From: Chloroflexota bacterium
GTDB lineage: Bacteria; Chloroflexota; Dehalococcoidia; GIF9; UBA5629
NCBI GenBank assembly: GCA_026389635.1
Contig: JAPLHM010000098.1
Location: forward strand, 1-10,756
Direction of reading: 5' to 3'
DNA: 10,756 bases
Part shown: positions 1 to 6,200 of the stretch, in pieces
Layout of the letters: every line of letters begins with the position of its first letter
How positions within the stretch are numbered: the first letter of the stretch is position 1
Notes under the pieces: model-generated
What the model was told of the DNA's origin: nothing
What the model saw: only the letters and a program-made list of their open reading frames with translations
Database searches by the model: none
Translations under genes and position numbers: made by a program

Positions 1-90
1 ACATCACACGAAAACAGGATCAGGGAGGCGGCGCTGTCCGCCCTGACAGAGCTTGAAATTTGCCAGGATCCAACATCTTCGAGTTCCTGA
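1..90 (+). CDS. 3' end of an upstream gene (possible ACT-domain tail)
   Basis: Reading frame 1 is open from the window edge to a TGA at 88-90 and gives 29 residues. The first ~19 look like an amphipathic helix (ENRIREAALSALTELEI), and the tail is short and Ser-rich. The helix resembles the last helix of C-terminal ACT domains such as that of homoserine dehydrogenase, but this is a weak visual match on a very short fragment. It would overlap the proposed TTG start of the next gene by 31 bp. A second frame also stays open to a TGA at 54-56, with less protein-like composition. The existence of a gene end here is plausible; its identity is a guess. Confidence 0.35.
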   Translation, partial: TSHENRIREAALSALTELEICQDPTSSSS

Positions 91-620
91 AACGACAACC
101 CCTGCTTACGGGGGATAAGGTCAGGCTGCGCCCCCGCCGGCCGGAGGATGCTGTTGCCGAGTACAGGTGGCGTATAGATGAAGAGCTGTGCCGGCTGGAC
201 GCTTCGGAGCCGCTTAACCAAACCTACGATGAATTCCTGCAGCGGTATACTGTGGAACTGGAGTACCCCGGGCTTACATATACCCGCGCCATCGACACCC
301 TGGACGGCATCCACATCGGCAGTTGCAGCCTTTTCAATTTAGATCTTGCCGGCGGCGCCGCCGAGACCGGGATAATGATAGGTGAAAAGCCCTACTGGGG
401 ACGCGGTTACGGGAAAGACGCGATGGGTACCCTTATCCTCGATATCTTCGAGACCTCCGGCCTGCAGAGACTCATGCTGCGGACGCTCGACTGGAACGTG
501 CGTGCCCGGGCCTGCTTCGAGAGATGCGGCTTTGTACAAAGTGGAGAGGTGGTTCGTGGAGATCACCGCTTCATTGTTATGCAGGTTGAGCGCGGAGCTG
601 TGCCGGGCAAAGGTCAGTGA
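60..620 (+). CDS. GNAT-family N-acetyltransferase (RimJ/RimL-like)
   Basis: Predicted to transfer an acetyl group from acetyl-CoA to an amine on a protein or small molecule; the substrate cannot be read from the sequence. The 186-residue product starts like Acetyltransf_3 proteins (LLTGDKVRLRPRRPEDA, about residues 16-32). It carries the acetyl-CoA pyrophosphate loop as YWGRGYGKDAM at about residues 112-122, and then the motif B segment NVRARACFERCGF, where an alpha helix leads into a final strand. Length is normal for the family. The start is uncertain: an in-frame TGA lies at 54-56, TTG at 60 is the first usable codon, no clear SD precedes it, and CTG codons at 87 and 102 would still retain the whole domain. 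It overlaps the preceding gene end, and its stop overlaps convergent speE by 7 bp. Confidence 0.85.
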   Translation: MPGSNIFEFLKRQPLLTGDKVRLRPRRPEDAVAEYRWRIDEELCRLDASEPLNQTYDEFLQRYTVELEYPGLTYTRAIDTLDGIHIGSCSLFNLDLAGGAAETGIMIGEKPYWGRGYGKDAMGTLILDIFETSGLQRLMLRTLDWNVRARACFERCGFVQSGEVVRGDHRFIVMQVERGAVPGKGQ

Positions 621-1540
621 ACCGCTATGGGTGAGGCGTCGGTTATAACCCGGCGCGACCGGCTCAACTTCCGCCTCAGCCGCAGAGGAAGCGAGAAAAG
701 CCCCCGGTGGGCTATGCCGTCGTAAGAGCGCAGTTTACCGCTGACCCTGGCTGATATCCTGCTGTTGATCTCCCTGGGGGAAAGGTGCGCCGGGTCAAGT
801 GAGTCGGATGCAGTATGAAATCCCCACAGGTCGACAAAGGAGGGCACATAGACCTGGTATGGGCGCACCACCTTGAAAATGCTTTTGAGGGTGCCGTTGA
901 TGGCGGCGAAATTATGCAGGTTGATCCAGCCGGACTGGCCGGACTGTACTACCATGACGCCTCCCGGCTTCAGCCTGTCCCTGACCAGTCGGTAGAATTC
1001 TTGCGTGTAGAGAAAGCGGGCAGGACCTTCCTCCACCGGGTCCGCCAGGTCGATAACAGCCACGTCAAAACGTTCCTTTGTTTCGGCGATGTATTTCCTG
1101 GCATCTTCGTGGCGCACCTCCGCCCTTTTGTCATCGAAAGCGCCCCGGTGAAAGGTGGGCAGGTGTTTGCGGCATAACCTCACCACCTCCTCATCTATAT
1201 CCACCATGACTGCCCTGCTGACCGTCCTGTGCATGAGGACGTCACGCAGTGTGGCTCCCTCGCCGCCGCCGGCTATGAAGACACGTTCCGGGTTGGGATG
1301 CGCCAGCATGGCCGGGTGGACCAGCGATTCGTGGTAGATGAACTCGTCCTTCTCCCCCGACTGGATCTTGCCGTCAAGCACCAGGCAGATGCCGAAAGTG
1401 TGGGTCTGGGCTATCTGGGCGTGCTGGAACCGAGTGGTCTTATCGTGCAGCACCTTCCTGACGCCATGTATCTGCACCAGGTCATCTGACAGCTCATCGA
1501 TGAGCCACTTGCTTTTGTCGTAATAATCCCGCCTGGTCAT
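614..1540 (-). CDS. speE: Polyamine aminopropyltransferase, Thermus SpeE / ACL5 type
   Basis: Transfers the aminopropyl group of decarboxylated S-adenosylmethionine to an amine acceptor, releasing methylthioadenosine. At 308 residues it has the small N-terminal beta domain and then a Rossmann methyltransferase-like fold. Visible motifs are DEFIYHE (65-71), the nucleotide loop GGGEGATLRD (91-100), VDID (113-116, ribose-binding acid), EDAR (145-148) and the catalytic acid segment DLADPVEEGPARFLYTQEFY (164-183; D164 and D167). The GGGEGAT loop, LVHPAML and FHRGAFDD closely match what I recall of Thermus thermophilus SpeE, which uses agmatine or triamines. The putrescine-site Tyr-Pro segment of classic SpeE reads YVPSFVDLWGF here. 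Acceptor specificity is therefore open: agmatine, spermidine or norspermidine. The ATG abuts the speD stop, so the two genes are co-transcribed. The stop overlaps the convergent acetyltransferase gene. Confidence 0.93.
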   Translation of the reverse strand: MTRRDYYDKSKWLIDELSDDLVQIHGVRKVLHDKTTRFQHAQIAQTHTFGICLVLDGKIQSGEKDEFIYHESLVHPAMLAHPNPERVFIAGGGEGATLRDVLMHRTVSRAVMVDIDEEVVRLCRKHLPTFHRGAFDDKRAEVRHEDARKYIAETKERFDVAVIDLADPVEEGPARFLYTQEFYRLVRDRLKPGGVMVVQSGQSGWINLHNFAAINGTLKSIFKVVRPYQVYVPSFVDLWGFHTASDSLDPAHLSPREINSRISARVSGKLRSYDGIAHRGLFSLPLRLRRKLSRSRRVITDASPIAVH

Positions 1541-1915
1541 CTACCGTCCTGCCGCCGCCGGGCTTTCTATTAGCACGCCCCTCTTCAATTCGATAAAAGA
1601 GGTGGATTTCGCTTTCAGCCTCTCCGCCAGCGGCTTGACGGCCTTTGCCGGCTCGATGACCTCCCCGCAGGTGAAAATATCCACAGCGGCAAAAGAGTGT
1701 TCCGGCCAGGTATGTATGGAAATATGCGATTCCGCTATGATGACGACGCCGCTTATCCCCTGCGGCGAGAACTGGTAAAAGGAATCCTTGATCACGGTTG
1801 CCCCGATCAGCCTTGCCACGTCGGCCAGAGCCTCCCTCAGGTAATCCATATCATTCAGGAGTACGGCGTCACAGTCCTTCAATTCCAACAGCAGATGTTT
1901 TCCCAGGGCAGCCAA
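1541..1915 (-). CDS. speD: S-adenosylmethionine decarboxylase proenzyme (SpeH type)
   Basis: A pyruvoyl enzyme that decarboxylates S-adenosylmethionine to supply the aminopropyl donor for SpeE. The 124-residue proenzyme is the short bacterial/archaeal SpeH form. The self-cleavage site is Glu62-Ser63 in AESHISIHTWPE; Ser63 becomes the pyruvoyl group. His68 and Cys83 (DIFTCGE) sit at the positions known for the processing and proton-donor residues of the Thermotoga enzyme. Translation starts at TTG (1913-1915): a GAGGAGG SD (minus strand, 1924-1930) lies 8 nt upstream and no in-frame ATG fits. It is first in the speD-speE operon, and its TAG is directly followed by the speE ATG. The pairing firmly supports polyamine synthesis. 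Confidence 0.95.
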   Translation of the reverse strand: MAALGKHLLLELKDCDAVLLNDMDYLREALADVARLIGATVIKDSFYQFSPQGISGVVIIAESHISIHTWPEHSFAAVDIFTCGEVIEPAKAVKPLAERLKAKSTSFIELKRGVLIESPAAAGR

Positions 1916-1923
1916 GTGATTTT

Positions 1924-1930
1924 CCTCCTC
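1924..1930 (-). promoter_or_regulatory. Shine-Dalgarno fixing the TTG start of speD
   Basis: On the minus strand GAGGAGG lies 8 nt before TTG at 1915-1913. It is the only good SD in the area and decides the non-ATG start of speD. Confidence 0.85.
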
Positions 1931-1945
1931 GGAACAGCGTTACAT

Positions 1946-1975
1946 AAAATATTAAAATATGTTACTATTATTCAA
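1946..1975 (-). promoter_or_regulatory. Candidate promoter for speD-speE
   Basis: Reading the minus strand, TTGAAT (1975-1970) and TATTTT (1951-1946) are separated by 18 nt in a very AT-rich stretch upstream of speD. Each is only a partial sigma70 match, and other hexamers nearby would do almost as well. The location is right: it lies between the divergent speD gene and the Cys-rich gene, about 30 nt ahead of the speD start. Confidence 0.35.
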
Positions 1976-2035
1976 AACAGAGTGTAATTTTATATGTTAT
2001 GTTGACTAATTTCAAGAAATATCCTAAACTGCCTA

Positions 2036-2064
2036 TTGACAAAGTCTATATGACCTTGTAGAAT
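2036..2064 (+). promoter_or_regulatory. Strong sigma70-type promoter of the Cys-rich protein gene
   Basis: TTGACA (2036-2041) and TAGAAT (2059-2064) are separated by exactly 17 nt: a perfect -35 and a 5/6 -10. Transcription should start near 2071, giving a leader of about 28 nt to the GTG at 2099. The -10 covers the ATG at 2063, so that codon cannot be the translation start of this transcript. Confidence 0.85.
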
Positions 2065-2083
2065 GCGTTCAAATTCATCAATT

Positions 2084-2090
2084 AAGGAGG
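2084..2090 (+). promoter_or_regulatory. Consensus Shine-Dalgarno fixing a GTG start
   Basis: AAGGAGG lies 8 nt before GTG at 2099-2101. It selects that codon as the start, which puts a clean signal peptide at the N-terminus. Confidence 0.88.
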
Positions 2091-2098
2091 CGTATGCC

Positions 2099-2665
2099 GT
2101 GAGGAGAATTTTTGGAACCCTCGTAGCACTAGTACTGGCTTTATCATTAGTTTTGATACCGGCCGTTGTCTCAGCCGACCTTGGTAAATGCACAGGTTGG
2201 GACAAAGTTAAATGGGAAAATAACCAGAATTCCTGGAAGCTATACCTCCAGCACTGGGGAAGGACGCCCACCAGCGCCATGTCCAGGCTTGCTGGTCTGT
2301 GCGGCCCGGATAAACTTTGTTCCGGCGTATGCAACACTTCCAAATGCCCGAAGCCCACTGGCTGCGACATCAACCAGTGCCTGGGCGGATGCAGCAATTG
2401 CAATACACAGGTAGGAACCCTTGGATCGGCTTGTACCGATTCACAAAAATGTCTCAATCCCGAAGTCAAGCCCACATCCTTACCGCTGGATGACTGCCCG
2501 TTGAATTGCCCGGCCAACACCACCACTGCCGGCCTCGGCACTTCCAAATGCTCCGGCTGCTGGGGCAAGAGCCTGTCTTTTGCCAACAATTGCACAGACC
2601 TGGGCGCTCCAGAACAACCTGCTGGCCAAGTGCACGGTTTGCAGCAGCGGCGCCAAGTAAATTAG
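2099..2665 (+). CDS. Secreted cysteine-rich protein of unknown function
   Basis: I do not recognise a family. From the GTG start the product begins MRRIFG, followed by a hydrophobic stretch (residues ~7-24) and a likely signal-peptidase site VSA|D after residue 26. The mature part holds 16 cysteines in about 140 residues, many in C-x2/3-C spacings (CSGVC, CLGGCSNC, CPLNC, CSGC), consistent with a disulfide-knotted or metal-binding exported protein. It stands alone with a strong promoter, consensus SD and perfect downstream hairpin, so high expression is likely. The last ~20 codons in this frame contain no Cys and look unlike the rest. Another frame from about 2601 continues as WALQNNLLAKCTVCSSGAK and stops at TAA 2658-2660, suggesting a single-base indel near 2600. 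Exported Cys-rich: confident. Function: unknown. Confidence 0.8.
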   Translation: MRRIFGTLVALVLALSLVLIPAVVSADLGKCTGWDKVKWENNQNSWKLYLQHWGRTPTSAMSRLAGLCGPDKLCSGVCNTSKCPKPTGCDINQCLGGCSNCNTQVGTLGSACTDSQKCLNPEVKPTSLPLDDCPLNCPANTTTAGLGTSKCSGCWGKSLSFANNCTDLGAPEQPAGQVHGLQQRRQVN

Positions 2666-2681
2666 ACAACATAGTAATTGA

Positions 2682-2725
2682 AAACCAAACAAGCGCTGCC
2701 AGCTAAGGCAGCGCTTGTTTGGTTT
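2682..2725 (+). terminator. Perfect 19-bp hairpin, likely (bidirectional) terminator
   Basis: The arms at 2682-2700 and 2707-2725 are perfect reverse complements, with a 6-nt loop (AGCTAA). The hairpin starts 16 nt after the TAG of the Cys-rich gene (22 nt after the alternative TAA). The outer end is A-rich on the left and T-rich on the right, as in bidirectional intrinsic terminators, but the free T tract beyond the stem is short (TTTGT). Confidence 0.75.
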
Positions 2726-2747
2726 GTACTAATGCTCGGGTGATATT

Positions 2748-2987
2748 ATGGATGCAGAAGATAGGCTGGTAACCGTTTACAAAGCCTGCGGGCAACCGGA
2801 GGCTGAGATAGTGAGGGGCAGGCTTGAGATAGAGGGCATACTGGCCCTGCTGAAGTACGAAAGCATCGGCAGCGTGTACGGCCTGACGGTGGATGGACTG
2901 GGACAGGTGGAAGTGCAGGTGCCGGCTAAGTACGCCGACCGTGCCCGGGAGATAATCGAGTCAAGCAGTGATGAAACCGCGGATTAG
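2748..2987 (+). CDS. Small DUF2007-type protein
   Basis: The 79-residue cytoplasmic protein has the DUF2007 pattern: a strand with 'LVTVYKACGQPEAEIVRGRLEIEGILALL' character (residues ~7-35), a middle Gly-rich strand (GLTVDGLGQVEVQVP) and a final helix with a 'YADRAREIIES' ending. The family is annotated as a putative signal-transducing domain with no established biochemical role. The ATG at 2748 is the only sensible start; a weak GGGTGA lies 4 nt upstream. It follows the hairpin at 2682-2725, and I see no convincing promoter of its own, so it may depend on read-through. Its stop is 8 bp from the convergent DRTGG gene. Confidence 0.75.
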   Translation: MDAEDRLVTVYKACGQPEAEIVRGRLEIEGILALLKYESIGSVYGLTVDGLGQVEVQVPAKYADRAREIIESSSDETAD

Positions 2988-2995
2988 AAGACCTT

Positions 2996-4048
2996 TTATT
3001 TCAGCCCGAGGCCGGCGTTGAGGGCCTTGTAGTCGAACCGGCTGTCGAGCATAGCCGTCATAGCCTGCAACTTCTGCAAATGCCGGAATCCCGCGCCGGC
3101 CAGCGACCGCTCGATCCCGCTTACGATTTCATTGACATCTTTGTCAGCCACTATTACAGGGACCTTTTTATCCTCGGACTTGAGCATAACCGAGGTTGAA
3201 GGCCTCCCGCCGCTGACCACCAGGCATTTTGTCGACGTCTCCAGCGCGGCAAGCTGCATGTCAGCCCTCTCATAGCGTGTAACCACGGCCTTGTTGCGCA
3301 GCCTGTTATAGTAATCCCTGGCCGAATCGGGGGACAAGGCGCCCAGCATAACGTTCTCAACAAGATCTCCGGCCTTGTCCTTAAACGTGATGATCTCTCC
3401 GTCCACCGCGCCGGCTATCTCCCCGACTGTTACACCCAGCAATACCCTCGATTCAGGCAGCACTCCCAGCACAGCAATGCCCTTTTCCTTAAAATAGGCC
3501 GTGCATTCTGCCTGGACCATGCCTATCTTCGAAGACGGCGCCTGGTTCAAAACCACGCCCAGCAGCCTGTTGCCCAGCTTCTCGGCTGCCTGCAGGATAT
3601 CCGCCTCCCGGTAATCCGAGCACCAGCAGATCAGCAATATGACGCGGGCATCAAGCTTTTCGGCGAGGGTGTACCCGGCCAGCGCCGAAACCTGGTCATG
3701 TTTGAATCCGCCCGGGCTTTCAATTATCAGTATATCTTTGCCGGCGCCGGCTTTATCGCAGGCCGTTTTTAATCTGGTGGAAAAATTTTCCACGTCCTCT
3801 GAGAGGTTGCGCCAGAGTTCCTCCTGCTGCATATGGATCGGGCAGAGCTGTTCCCTGCTCTCGCCCAATTCAAGAGCCTCCCCTATAAAGGCCGCGTCCA
3901 TGCATTCGTCCCTGGCGCCCTGCGCTTTTACATGGATGGGTTTAATATAGCCAATCTTTTTACCCGAATTGGCCAGTTTTTTACCTATGCCGGCGCATAA
4001 TGCCGTTTTCCCGCAGGGATCGTAAGCCGCGATAAGTAAATTAGTCAT
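2996..4048 (-). CDS. P-loop (BioD-like, AAA_26) and DRTGG-domain protein
   Basis: The 350-residue cytoplasmic protein has two domains. The N-terminal ~210 residues resemble the dethiobiotin-synthetase-like P-loop domain: Walker A AYDPCGKT (8-15), KPIHVKAQG at about 36-44, LIIESPGG in the Walker-B-like position, and NQAPSSK as a guanine/adenine-site-like loop. Residues ~227-320 match the DRTGG domain (ERADMQLAALETSTKCLVVSGGRP, then PVIVADKD). The same pair forms the regulatory N-terminus of long phosphotransacetylases. The acetyl-transferring catalytic domain is absent, so it is probably a nucleotide-responsive regulator or sensor rather than Pta; that role is inference. The start ATG (4048) has AGGAGG 4 nt upstream and its own extended -10 promoter, divergent from greA. 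Confidence 0.82.
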   Translation of the reverse strand: MTNLLIAAYDPCGKTALCAGIGKKLANSGKKIGYIKPIHVKAQGARDECMDAAFIGEALELGESREQLCPIHMQQEELWRNLSEDVENFSTRLKTACDKAGAGKDILIIESPGGFKHDQVSALAGYTLAEKLDARVILLICWCSDYREADILQAAEKLGNRLLGVVLNQAPSSKIGMVQAECTAYFKEKGIAVLGVLPESRVLLGVTVGEIAGAVDGEIITFKDKAGDLVENVMLGALSPDSARDYYNRLRNKAVVTRYERADMQLAALETSTKCLVVSGGRPSTSVMLKSEDKKVPVIVADKDVNEIVSGIERSLAGAGFRHLQKLQAMTAMLDSRFDYKALNAGLGLK

Positions 4049-4076
4049 GGTTCCTCCTGAATTTTAGCCGGCAGGT

Positions 4077-4085
4077 ATTATACCA
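4077..4085 (-). promoter_or_regulatory. Extended -10 promoter for the DRTGG gene
   Basis: On the minus strand TGGTATAAT (4085-4077) is a perfect -10 with the TGn extension, about 30 nt before the ATG at 4048. No good -35 lies at the usual distance, as is common for extended -10 promoters. The site is embedded in an odd palindrome (GGTATTATACC, 4074-4084). Confidence 0.7.
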
Positions 4086-4102
4086 CTCTTTACTCTTTAC
4101 TT
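4085..4102. repeat. Short tandem repeat between divergent promoters
   Basis: ACTCTTT occurs twice in direct tandem (4085-4091, 4092-4098), followed by a partial third copy. It overlaps the greA -35 and lies just upstream of the opposing -10. It could be a regulator site or chance. Confidence 0.4.
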
Positions 4103-4124
4103 CCCGGCTGCATCGGAATATAAT
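4096..4124 (+). promoter_or_regulatory. Promoter of greA-lysS-serS
   Basis: TTTACT (4096-4101, 4/6) and TATAAT (4119-4124, perfect) are 17 nt apart. The expected start near 4131 gives a leader of about 70 nt that contains a terminator-like hairpin. It is the only good promoter seen ahead of the three genes. Confidence 0.75.
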
Positions 4125-4146
4125 GTTTTGAAAGCTACTGGAAAGG

Positions 4147-4175
4147 CTGAGAGTTATCACGGCTCTCAGTTTTTT
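4147..4175 (+). terminator. Intrinsic terminator-like hairpin in the greA leader
   Basis: CTGAGAG (4147-4153) pairs with CTCTCAG (4163-4169) across a 9-nt loop and is followed at once by six Ts (4170-4175). The gene to the left is divergent, so no upstream plus-strand gene needs terminating here. The hairpin lies between the greA promoter and the greA SD (GGGAGGT, 4191-4197). It therefore acts, if at all, as a leader attenuator that would release a ~45-nt RNA. Confidence 0.7.
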
Positions 4176-4204
4176 GATATCCGGCATGCGGGGAGGTAAA
4201 ACCC

Positions 4205-4672
4205 ATGATACTAAAGAAGTTTGATATCACCCGGGAGGGCCTCGAAAAGCTGAAGGCCGAGTACGATCAGCTCACCTCGGCGCGCCGCCAGGAGGTGGCC
4301 GACAAGATCAAGAGGGCGCGTGAGATGGGTGGTACGGAGAACAACGCCGAATATGAAGATGCCAAGAACGAACAGGCATTCATCGAGGGCCGCATAAGCT
4401 CCCTGGAGAACATCATCCTCAACGCCCGCATCATAGAGGCCCCGCACCAGCCCGGCGTGGTGGAGCTGGGCGACACGGTGCTTATCCAGAACCAGGACGG
4501 CAAGATCGACCGCTACACAATCGTGGGGACCGCTGAGGCCAGCCCGGTTGACGGCAAGATATCCTGCGAATCGCCCGTAGGCAAGGCGCTGCTGGGCAAG
4601 AAAAAGGGTGCTAAAATAGAGGTGCGCACGCCGGCGGGCATAATGAAACTGCGTCTCATCGAAGTAAGCTAA
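4205..4672 (+). CDS. greA: Transcription elongation factor GreA, unusual acidic tip
   Basis: Rescues backtracked RNA polymerase by inserting its coiled coil into the secondary channel and stimulating transcript cleavage. The 155 residues match the family length: N-terminal antiparallel coiled coil (~1-78), then the FKBP-like C-terminal domain with VELGDTVLIQ, YTIVGTAEA, SPVGKALLGKKKG and TPAG segments. The loop at the coiled-coil tip reads GGTENNAEY, where E. coli GreA has GDLKENAEY. Aspartate 41 and glutamate 44 of E. coli, which help hold the catalytic metal, are thus replaced by Gly and Asn, and a Glu sits one residue earlier. The start ATG has GGGAGGT 7 nt upstream. First gene of a cluster with lysS and serS; its leader contains a possible attenuator. 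Confidence 0.95.
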   Translation: MILKKFDITREGLEKLKAEYDQLTSARRQEVADKIKRAREMGGTENNAEYEDAKNEQAFIEGRISSLENIILNARIIEAPHQPGVVELGDTVLIQNQDGKIDRYTIVGTAEASPVDGKISCESPVGKALLGKKKGAKIEVRTPAGIMKLRLIEVS

Positions 4673-4676
4673 GAAC

Positions 4677-6200
4677 ATGGCCGGGCAGGAACGCATGGAG
4701 CAACCGCGCCTGGAAAAACTCTCCAGGTTGATAGCCCGCGGCCTTGACCCGTACCCGCACAAATTCCAGAGGTCTCACACCGCAGGGGAAGCCGCGCGAC
4801 TTTTCCTCGAAACGATTGAAAGCGACCCTTCGGCCACGCTGCCCGGCATCAGCCTGGCCGGGCGCATTACTGCTGCCAGGTTCATGGGCAAAGCGGCCTT
4901 TTTCGATATCCGTGACGGCTCAGGCAAGATGCAGGTTTTCTTCCGCCGTGACTCACTGGGAGAGGATAAATATACAGTGCTGCATGACCTCGACCTCGGC
5001 GATTTCCTGGGCGTGTCAGGCCACGTATTTAAAACCCGCAGCGGTGAGGTAACCCTCGAGGCCTCCGGCTTTGCCATCCTGGCCAAGGCCCTGCGGCCGT
5101 TGCCGGAGAAATGGCACGGCCTGGTGGATGTGGAGAAAAGATACCGGCAGAGGTACCTCGACCTCATTGCCAACGAAGAAGTCAGGGAACTCTTCATTAA
5201 AAGAAGCCGCATCATCAGCGCCATACGCAATTTCATGAACGCAAGGGGCTTTATCGAGTTTGAGACCCCTGTCCTTCAGCCGATGTACGGGGGGGCGCTG
5301 GCCAGGCCATTCATAACACACCACCACGCCCTCGGCCAGGACCTTTATCCACGCATCGCGCTGGAACTCTATCTCAAGAGGCTGCTGATAGGGGGGTTCG
5401 ACAGGGTGTACGAGATCGGCCGCGTGTTCCGCAACGAGGGCATTTCGACCAGGCACAACCCCGAGTTCACCATGATGGAAAGCTACGAGGCATACGCCGA
5501 TTATAACGACGTTATGGAGATGACTGAGAATCTGGTAAGCAGCCTGGCAAGCGAGATACTTGGAACCACGCAAATCAGCTTCGCCGGGGAGGTCATCAAC
5601 CTCGACCCGCCCTGGAGACGGCTCCCCCTGCGGCAGGCGATAGTGGATAAATGCGGCATAGATTTCATGCAGTACCCTGATTCAAATAGTCTGCGCGCCC
5701 GCATGAAGGAGACGGGGTTGCAGGTCGACCCTCTCAAGGACAGGGGCAGGCTGATCGATGAACTGCTATCCACTTATGTTGAGCCGGACCTCCACCAGCC
5801 CACCTTCCTCATAGATTACCCTGTTGATATGTCACCGCTTGCCAAGCTCCACCGCAAAGAAGCGGGCCTGGTAGAGAGATTCGAGGCATTCATCTGCAGC
5901 ATGGAGGTGGCCAACTCGTTCTCCGAACTGAACGACCCGCGTGAGCAGCTCGAGCGGTTCAACCGCCAGCGCGAGACGCATGCCGCGGAAATAGAGCGCG
6001 CTAAAGCGGCCGGCGAACTGCCAGAAACCGAGATGGTCGATGACGATTTTATCACCGCCATGGAGTACGGCATGCCGCCCGCCGGCGGCCTGGGCGTGGG
6101 CATAGACAGGCTGGTCATGCTGCTCACCGACAGGCAATCTATACGCGAGGTCATACTCTTCCCACAGCTAAAGACCAAACAGGGGAGGGGCGAAGAATGA
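4677..6200 (+). CDS. lysS: Lysyl-tRNA synthetase, class II
   Basis: Charges tRNA-Lys with lysine using ATP, in the cytoplasm. At 507 residues it has the typical class IIb layout: an N-terminal OB-fold anticodon domain (about residues 58-150, SLAGRITAARFMGKAAFFDIR), then the catalytic core. Motif 1 is GFIEFETPVLQP (~191-202), with the family signature GGALARPFITHH after it. Motif 2 is YEIGRVFRNEGISTRHNPEFT (~245-265), and motif 3 is GGLGVGIDRLVML (~469-481). All key residues I can check are present. The start is either ATG 4677, 4 bp after greA, or ATG 4695, which has a better SD-like AGGAA and keeps the whole domain. The stop overlaps the serS ATG (ATGA). Translational coupling with both neighbours is likely. 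Confidence 0.97.
   Translation: MAGQERMEQPRLEKLSRLIARGLDPYPHKFQRSHTAGEAARLFLETIESDPSATLPGISLAGRITAARFMGKAAFFDIRDGSGKMQVFFRRDSLGEDKYTVLHDLDLGDFLGVSGHVFKTRSGEVTLEASGFAILAKALRPLPEKWHGLVDVEKRYRQRYLDLIANEEVRELFIKRSRIISAIRNFMNARGFIEFETPVLQPMYGGALARPFITHHHALGQDLYPRIALELYLKRLLIGGFDRVYEIGRVFRNEGISTRHNPEFTMMESYEAYADYNDVMEMTENLVSSLASEILGTTQISFAGEVINLDPPWRRLPLRQAIVDKCGIDFMQYPDSNSLRARMKETGLQVDPLKDRGRLIDELLSTYVEPDLHQPTFLIDYPVDMSPLAKLHRKEAGLVERFEAFICSMEVANSFSELNDPREQLERFNRQRETHAAEIERAKAAGELPETEMVDDDFITAMEYGMPPAGGLGVGIDRLVMLLTDRQSIREVILFPQLKTKQGRGEE

Noticed and set aside
2063..2098. ATG at 2063 as start of the Cys-rich gene (12 extra residues)
   Set aside because: It lies inside the -10 box of the promoter, has no SD, and would put polar residues before the signal peptide. 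The GTG at 2099 has AAGGAGG at ideal spacing.
1990..2595. 201-codon minus-strand frame opposite the Cys-rich gene
   Set aside because: It would run antisense through a gene with clear promoter, SD and signal peptide. Its product has no recognisable domain.
2996..4048. Calling the DRTGG protein phosphotransacetylase or dethiobiotin synthetase
   Set aside because: It has the regulatory P-loop and DRTGG parts but no PTA catalytic domain, and there are no biotin genes nearby.
4211..4762. 183-codon minus-strand frame opposite greA
   Set aside because: Shadow of greA; no domain and no initiation signals.
5016..5573. 185-codon minus-strand frame opposite lysS
   Set aside because: Overlaps the motif 1 and motif 2 coding region of lysS; no family resemblance.
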